Shown here in pieces: positions 5,020 through 8,641 of a stretch of DNA of 8,641 bases. Origin of the DNA: CAUZEO01 sp963578625. GTDB lineage: Bacteria; Verrucomicrobiota; Kiritimatiellia; SLOV01. The notes under the pieces are model-generated. The model did no database searches. It was given only the letters and a program-made list of their open reading frames with translations, and was not told where the DNA came from. Made by a program: the position numbers and the translations under genes. The stretch lies in the NCBI GenBank assembly GCA_963578625.1, contig CAUZEO010000225.1, positions 1-8,641 of the forward strand, written 5' to 3'. Each line of letters starts with the position of its first letter. Positions within the stretch are counted from its first letter, which is position 1.

Positions 5020-7491
5020 TTACTCGTCCGACAATTCCGCGTAGCTGAATTCGCGGAGACGATCCGCACTTAGCCGCTTTACCACCAGATCGTGTTCCGC
5101 GCGCAGGGCGTTGATCTGCTCGAACGCTTGACGGGCGTTTTCCCTCGTTTCCGAAGTTTTGGGTTCTACGTGCAAGGATTGCACGTACATGATGTGCGCG
5201 TGGCCCAGCCTGGCATACGCGACGCGCCGGGTCAGCACGGGATCGTTCCGAACCTCTTCTGCAATCTTCTCCAATGTCTTCATTTCACGCTGAAGAATAT
5301 CCATGGGGATATCCTGGTGATTTACCGGCGTCCACTTCTCTTGCTTCCACGCCTCGCTGGCGCGGACCGCCTGCTCCATGACCATGGTATAGGCATACAT
5401 CTCATCGGCGACCGGTCCGTAGTAATGGTCGCACAGATCCCGCACGACATCTCTGAAATCAATGTCCACGTTCCACAAGGACTCCGCCATCACGTGAAAG
5501 AGCATGAAGGATACTCGCTTGTTGGGTTCCGTTTCCCCGAACCACACGCGAAATCCGTATTCCCGGTGCAAGGTTCGAATCATGTCACTGGTGCTGAAGA
5601 ACCAGGACAGGCTCGTGTCAGGATGCGCGAAGTCCATGTAGTTGTAATAGGTAAGGGTCGCGCCGGCATCCTTCCAGCGATCCAACTGCCTCCGCCAGTC
5701 GTCCCAGATGGGATTCTCCTCAAGCATCCTCACGCCCAGAGGCCCACGGCCGCGCCCTCCCGACAAATTCGCATAGCGAACGAGCACATTCTTGTGAAGT
5801 TTCTCCTTTGCCGGAGGCTCCAGGGTGTAGCTGTAGGCTTGAACAAGAATCTTCTTGTCAGGGTAGACTTCAGAGACCCGTTGCGCGATGTGGTTGGCAT
5901 AGTTTACGGCGCGATCCGTCATTCGCTCGACATGCCCCTCGGTCGCGTGTCTCGACCAATCGATTCCCGGCGGATCCAGCGCCTTGCAGGCGTCGCACTC
6001 GCACCAGAGACTCGGGCCGTCCATTGGAACCAAAGGGAAGGCTTTCGCCTGAGGGTCGTTCGCGAAAAAATCGAGGACCAGCTTGGCCGTGTACTCCCGA
6101 AGACCCGGGTTCGAAACGCAAAGTTGATTCCCGAAATAAGGCGGCAGGTGACACTTCGGGACTCGTTCGCCGTTTACAAGGGGATACCATTCCGGATGCT
6201 CGTCGAAATAGATGTGGTGCGGCGCAACCGTATCATTGTACGAGTGGTTCGAAATCTGCGGGTAGCCGTGCCCCCGATGCGCACCGAAGTCGTATGACTT
6301 TATGCCCAGGAACCGTATTCCATTCAGTCGATTTCGGAGGGCCCAGTCGAAATAGTCGTCCAGATTGATGGCCAACCAACCACGTTCCCCGTCGCCACGC
6401 AGAAAATAGTCTTGGGCCATGGCCTCGACACCCCGCACATCATAATCGGGAGCCTCGAGCTTACTTTCGACGGGGCCAAGCGAATCCCGCCGGGGAAGTA
6501 CATCCCCTTCCCGTCCCGGAATCACCCATCGGCAGCCCTGATGCTTGAGAAAATCGTAGGCAGCATAGAGGGTGCCCTGGTCCGTTCGCCCGGCGAGATC
6601 GATATTTTTCCCTCGAGAACTCACAATGTATGAGTCCATCGGTAGATCCTTGAGCTTGCGCAACTGCCGGGAAGATGCGGCGCGGCCGATTCGAATTCGG
6701 CGGCCTGAATGCATCTTGTCGCGCCCCTTCAGACCGGGAACCCGTCCGGTCATCCGGAAGATCGTTTGCTGCAGCTCATAGCAGGCAAACTGCTCGGCAG
6801 GGGTCGGATCGCGCGGCAGGACAATGCCGCCAAGTTGGGCCCCGTCCTCGAACGGGACCGCGGCCGACTCTAGGGCCCTGGCTTCGAGCACGACATTGCG
6901 AAACTTGACAACCGTTCCGGCGGGCGATTTCGAACAGAGGCGAATCGTGACCTCACCGCCGGGCGCGGACAGGTCGAATTGCACCTTCTCCCAGGTTTCA
7001 CCGGGCGCGATCGCGGCTCTGGCCGTTTCCCCCTCAGCCGAAGTCATTGCAACTTCCGCCCTTGCTTCCGACGATCCGCTGATTTCCGCCGTCAACCGGT
7101 ATTCTCCCTTTAATGGAGTCAACACCTGCACAAAGCACCCATGACCGGCCTCGATGGTTTCAATCACTGCCGCGGAGGGTTTGTTGAATTTTTCGAAATT
7201 GTGATACGGCAACGGCAGATAGGATTTTTTTCCTTCCGCTTTCTTGAATGCGTGCCTGCCGCTGATGGTTTCCGGCGCCCATCCGGCCGGAAGACATCGA
7301 TCCTTATAGTGCGCATATTTTTCGGAATTGCCCGTTTCCAGGTAGTCATGGACTTCATTCCCTGTAAGCGAGAATGTGGAAAAATCACCGTTGTAAACGG
7401 GCCATTTCGGTACGTATTCAGCCCGCAACTCAACCGGGGTCAGAAGGCAGGTCGCGGACAGCAAGTAGAGCGCGCAAGGTAGGATTCTCAT
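5020..7491 (-). CDS. Secreted DUF4838 domain protein with GH67N-like domain
   Basis: An 823-residue exported protein, family known from planctomycete and Bacteroidota glycan-degradation loci; no reaction is established for DUF4838. The ATG at 7489-7491 is preferred to an upstream GTG (7561-7563) because it starts a signal peptide (MRILPCALYLLSATCLLTPVELRA|E, about 24 residues); a GGAAAG lies about 10 bases upstream. Residues about 25-205 look like a carbohydrate-binding beta-sandwich. Residues about 225-330 resemble the alpha-glucuronidase N-terminal / GH20b fold (AEQFACYELQQTIFRMTG... and DQGTLYAAYDFL...GCRWVIPG). The DUF4838 barrel covers about 350-650 and includes HPEWYPLVNGERV (432-444), LCVSNPGLRE, the hallmark DGPSLWCECDAC (491-502), and YYNYMDF. 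A helical C-terminus ends YAELSDE. It precedes the DUF4091 gene on the same strand and probably acts on the same glycan. Length and motifs look intact. Confidence 0.88.
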   Translation of the reverse strand: MRILPCALYLLSATCLLTPVELRAEYVPKWPVYNGDFSTFSLTGNEVHDYLETGNSEKYAHYKDRCLPAGWAPETISGRHAFKKAEGKKSYLPLPYHNFEKFNKPSAAVIETIEAGHGCFVQVLTPLKGEYRLTAEISGSSEARAEVAMTSAEGETARAAIAPGETWEKVQFDLSAPGGEVTIRLCSKSPAGTVVKFRNVVLEARALESAAVPFEDGAQLGGIVLPRDPTPAEQFACYELQQTIFRMTGRVPGLKGRDKMHSGRRIRIGRAASSRQLRKLKDLPMDSYIVSSRGKNIDLAGRTDQGTLYAAYDFLKHQGCRWVIPGREGDVLPRRDSLGPVESKLEAPDYDVRGVEAMAQDYFLRGDGERGWLAINLDDYFDWALRNRLNGIRFLGIKSYDFGAHRGHGYPQISNHSYNDTVAPHHIYFDEHPEWYPLVNGERVPKCHLPPYFGNQLCVSNPGLREYTAKLVLDFFANDPQAKAFPLVPMDGPSLWCECDACKALDPPGIDWSRHATEGHVERMTDRAVNYANHIAQRVSEVYPDKKILVQAYSYTLEPPAKEKLHKNVLVRYANLSGGRGRGPLGVRMLEENPIWDDWRRQLDRWKDAGATLTYYNYMDFAHPDTSLSWFFSTSDMIRTLHREYGFRVWFGETEPNKRVSFMLFHVMAESLWNVDIDFRDVVRDLCDHYYGPVADEMYAYTMVMEQAVRASEAWKQEKWTPVNHQDIPMDILQREMKTLEKIAEEVRNDPVLTRRVAYARLGHAHIMYVQSLHVEPKTSETRENARQAFEQINALRAEHDLVVKRLSADRLREFSYAELSDE

Positions 7492-7578
7492 GTCAATCGA
7501 TCTTTCCGCCAGGTCGCAGCGCGCGACCAATTCGGCGCCGATCACCTGAAACAATAATGACACTACATTTACAATAAA

Positions 7579-7706
7579 TAGCTTGGGCTTCCAAGCCCGA
7601 GCAGGTGCAAGGGATGTTCATGATCTTGCGAATGGGTTGCGGTCGTCTCTTCAATCGCTTGCCATGAACATCTATTGCTCCGGGTCGGGGTTGGAAGCCC
7701 AATCTA
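7579..7706. repeat. 128-bp MITE- or REPIN-like imperfect palindrome
   Basis: The terminal 16 bp, TAGCTTGGGCTTCCAA (7579-7594), are inverted at 7691-7706 with one mismatch. A second pair, GATGTTCATG (7613-7622), is perfectly inverted at 7663-7672, and GAGCA/TGCTC pairs lie between, so the arms match over most of about 44 bp. Each end carries TA at its outer edge, which fits a TA target duplication as used by IS630/Tc1-type elements, though TA is a weak signature. The left arm also folds alone (TTGGGCTT-CC-AAGCCCGA). It carries no gene and sits 88 bp upstream of the DUF4838 start, where it could affect expression. A REPIN is the main alternative. Confidence 0.6.
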
Positions 7707-7828
7707 CTGATCAGGCTCAACTAAGCAAGTCGACTACGCGTATTGAGTAAGAGGCATTGCCAGACCGGCTACGATCAAGCTGCCCGATTAATGGAAAAGT
7801 GCTCTTCTTTTCGATGATGATGCCATAT
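7707..7828. other. Interval with no recognised feature
   Basis: Unique-looking DNA between the MITE-like palindrome and repeat copy B. The plus strand is open from an ATG at 7757 into copy B, but there is no RBS and no recognisable protein. I see no promoter I can support for the DUF4838 gene here or in 7492-7578. Confidence 0.35.
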
Positions 7829-7924
7829 GGTGAAAAAGTTCGACCGAACCCTGAATTGTTTGACATCGACATCCATTTGTATTCTCAAGGGTTTAATCAG
7901 CGCCGAATCCAGGTGCGGCTTGGT
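7829..7924. repeat. 96-bp diverged repeat, copy B (upstream of the DUF4838 gene)
   Basis: Gapless partner of 4921-5016. It starts GGTGAAAAAGTTCGACCGAA and ends AATCCAGGTGCGGCTTGGT. It lies about 100 bp beyond the stop of the transposase-like remnant (8025-8093) when read on the minus strand, so it may be the 3' non-coding end of that element. On the plus strand it belongs to an 81-codon frame (7757-8002) that I judge doubtful. Confidence 0.7.
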
Positions 7925-8024
7925 GACTGCCAGTCTTGCGGAGTGGAGAAAGTAGCCTGCAACCTAGATCTGGACGGACCGATCCTGAATTCTTCTCCAT
8001 AGAACTGGAAAGTAGAGCAGCGGA

Positions 8025-8093
8025 CTACGCCGCATCGCGGTAGTAATACCGCAGCAAACCACCGAGCCGGTTGGTGCAACGGATCTCGCCACC
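8025..8093 (-). pseudogene. C-terminal remnant of a DDE (rve-type) transposase/integrase
   Basis: Reading the minus strand into the TAG at 8025-8027 gives EIRCTNRLGGLLRYYYRDAA. An 'RLGGLL..YYR.AA' ending is what I recall for integrase-core-domain transposases common in planctomycete genomes. The frame is closed upstream by a TAG at 8094-8096 and nothing recognisable of the catalytic core survives, so it is dead. The parent would have been a DDE enzyme, not the tyrosine recombinase expected for tRNA integration, so it does not explain the island. Recognition is from memory of the motif, over about 20 residues only. Confidence 0.55.
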
Positions 8094-8116
8094 CTATTGC
8101 CCAGAAAACGATTCCC

Positions 8117-8149
8117 CGTGCGATTCACCCCCGATTCCCGTGAGATTTT
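8117..8149 (+). repeat. CGTGAGATTT-type motif near right island end
   Basis: CGTGAGATTTT (8139-8149) is an exact copy of 1976-1986. A degenerate copy, CGTGCGATTC, lies 22 bp upstream (8117-8126). With the left-hand pair this makes a second sequence shared by the two inner ends of the island, in the same orientation. Confidence 0.45.
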
Positions 8150-8202
8150 TGCACCGAATAGACATCGATTTCCTAACCAGCGAAATCGCAACCAGTTAGA
8201 AA

Positions 8203-8217
8203 AACAACAAATGGACG
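8203..8217 (-). repeat. Inverted copy of the 15-bp end motif
   Basis: On the minus strand this reads CGTCCATTTGTTGTT, matching the left-end copy at 1856-1870 (TGTCCATCTGTTGTC) at 12 of 15 positions. It is 14 bp from the right att core and points the opposite way to the left copies, so both sets face away from their adjacent att core, into the island. This is a usual geometry for recombinase arm sites. Confidence 0.5.
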
Positions 8218-8231
8218 TAGTAAAGATCCCC

Positions 8232-8277
8232 CCTTCCAAGCTGGCTACGCGAGTTCGATTCTCGCCACCCGCTCCAT
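8232..8277 (+). other. Right attachment core (orphan tRNA-Gly 3' fragment)
   Basis: Exact 46-bp copy of 1811-1856, covering the anticodon loop, T arm, acceptor 3' strand and CCA. The 5' half of a tRNA is absent (the upstream bases are GTAGTAAAGATCCCC), so it cannot be a functional tRNA. It marks where the displaced end of the original tRNA gene went. Confidence 0.8.
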
Positions 8278-8286
8278 AACCTCCCC

Positions 8287-8316
8287 AAAAACTACGAGCA
8301 TTAGTCCTTAATACTC
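8287..8316 (-). terminator. Intrinsic terminator of the downstream minus-strand gene
   Basis: In minus-strand RNA GAGUAUUA pairs with UAAUGCUC (eight pairs, one G-U) around the loop AGGAC, followed by GUAG and five U (A-run 8287-8291). It begins 11 bases past the stop codon of the partial gene at 8328 and would keep that transcript out of the island. Confidence 0.6.
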
Positions 8317-8327
8317 TGGCGATTTCA

Positions 8328-8641
8328 CTAGTCGCGGAATTCGTTTCGGATGATAGCCAGCCGCACCTTGGAAGTCACGTCATCGAGACGTCGTTCCAGC
8401 TCACGGATTCTCTTGAACATGCCGATTGCCTGGTCTTCGGTCGTAATCGCCGGTCCCAACTTCAACGCCAACGCCGAGGTCAGATCGACCACCTGGTCTC
8501 TCAGCGGGCCCAGAGCCTGTGTGGATGCGGGATAGTCTCGAAACAGAAGCTCGATCTCTTCGGAGGCCGAGGTCAGCGTCCGGCCTGCATGGCCCTTGAA
8601 GTAGGTCTCATACGGTCCACATACGACAAAACCGAATCGCT
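8328..8641 (-). CDS. Unrecognised protein, C-terminal 103 residues (partial)
   Basis: An open minus-strand frame enters from beyond the right edge (first complete codon at 8637-8639) and ends at TAG 8328-8330. The visible part starts RFGFVVCGPYETYFKGHAGR and ends KVRLAIIRNEFRD. The last 40 residues (FKRIRELERRLDDVTSKVRLAI) form an amphipathic, probably coiled-coil helix. There is no membrane segment and no motif I can name. The frame is credible because it is the only long open one on either strand here with protein-like composition and because a good terminator follows. It lies outside the island and would be the original neighbour of tRNA-Gly. The function cannot be stated from this fragment. 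Confidence 0.7.
   Translation of the reverse strand, partial: RFGFVVCGPYETYFKGHAGRTLTSASEEIELLFRDYPASTQALGPLRDQVVDLTSALALKLGPAITTEDQAIGMFKRIRELERRLDDVTSKVRLAIIRNEFRD

Larger units (their letters stand above)
1811..8277. mobile_element. Putative tRNA-Gly-borne genomic island (about 6.4 kb), no integrase visible
   Basis: The interval is bounded by a perfect 46-bp direct repeat: 1811-1856 within the functional tRNA gene and 8232-8277 as an orphan tRNA fragment. This is the standard outcome of site-specific integration into a tRNA 3' end. Two further short motifs are shared between the inner ends (see the separate entries), as expected for recombinase or directionality-factor binding sites. The cargo is two secreted carbohydrate-active-type genes plus transposon debris; no tyrosine or serine recombinase, relaxase or phage gene can be found. 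It may be a decayed island, a satellite moved in trans, or an island whose integrase was lost. The identity of the non-functional right copy argues for fairly recent insertion. Confidence 0.72.

Noticed and set aside
5092..6297. 401-codon plus-strand open frame
   Set aside because: It is wholly antisense to the DUF4838 gene, whose motifs, signal peptide and length are convincing. The conceptual product has no recognisable domain; it reflects codon bias of the real strand.
7757..8002. 81-codon plus-strand ORF containing repeat copy B as a real gene
   Set aside because: No RBS, no known domain, and the homologous copy A is cut off by a stop and lacks the flanking codons. The shared open frame is noted but not enough for a gene call.
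8084..8094. TCTCGCCACCC, an 11-bp match to the tRNA acceptor region, 150 bp inside the right end
   Set aside because: Could be a decayed secondary att core, but these bases fall in the coding frame of the transposase remnant and the match is short; chance is adequate.
8097..8279. Short ORF across the right att core
   Set aside because: Its C-terminus is the translated tRNA fragment and the rest is intergenic end-motif DNA.

Overview
The window looks like a chromosomal segment of a Planctomycetota/PVC-type bacterium (or a similar heterotroph rich in secreted glycan-active proteins, such as Hydrogenedentota). The clues are the two large secreted DUF4091 and DUF4838 proteins, a remnant of a transposase/integrase whose C-terminal signature (RLGGLLRYYYRDAA) I associate with planctomycete elements, a 7-bp GGGTTTC tandem array, and palindromic intergenic repeats. 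The taxonomic call is inference; no rRNA or marker gene is present.

Layout. Positions 1-97 hold palindromic repeats downstream of dgt. 98-1360 (minus) is a complete HD-domain dNTP triphosphohydrolase (dgt), starting at a GTG with no visible Shine-Dalgarno, 7 bp from a 19.4-copy GGGTTTC array (1368-1503). After about 280 bp without a gene comes an intact tRNA-Gly(TCC) at 1782-1855. From there to 8277 the DNA looks like an island: 46 bp from the 3' half of the tRNA gene plus one base (1811-1856) recur exactly at 8232-8277. Just inside each end sit copies of a 15-bp motif (YGTCCATCYSTTGTC-like; four helically phased copies on the left, one inverted on the right) and of a second motif, CGTGAGATTT. 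Inside are two large minus-strand genes. The promoter-proximal one (5020-7491) encodes a secreted DUF4838 protein with a GH67N-like domain. The second (2411-4816) encodes a secreted protein with a discoidin-like domain and a GH123/DUF4091-type barrel. No integrase gene is visible in the island. To the right of the island, the C-terminal 103 codons of an unrecognised minus-strand gene (8328 to the window edge) end in a good intrinsic terminator.

How it fits together. The two island proteins are probably exported and act on the same carbohydrate, with the DUF4838 gene transcribed first and the DUF4091 gene after a 203-bp gap that has its own candidate promoter and a strong RBS. The DNA upstream of each carries mobile-element debris: a 96-bp diverged repeat occurs at 4921-5016 and again at 7829-7924, the latter just past the dead transposase end at 8025-8093, and a 128-bp MITE- or REPIN-like palindrome lies 88 bp upstream of the DUF4838 start. 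The tRNA duplication, end motifs and internal debris together suggest a small integrase-less island carrying glycan-degradation genes, possibly mobilised in trans. The most unusual host-side feature is the dgt leader: the heptamer array has no stop in any frame, lies inside a 66-codon ORF with its own SD, and loss of one unit would fuse that ORF to dgt.
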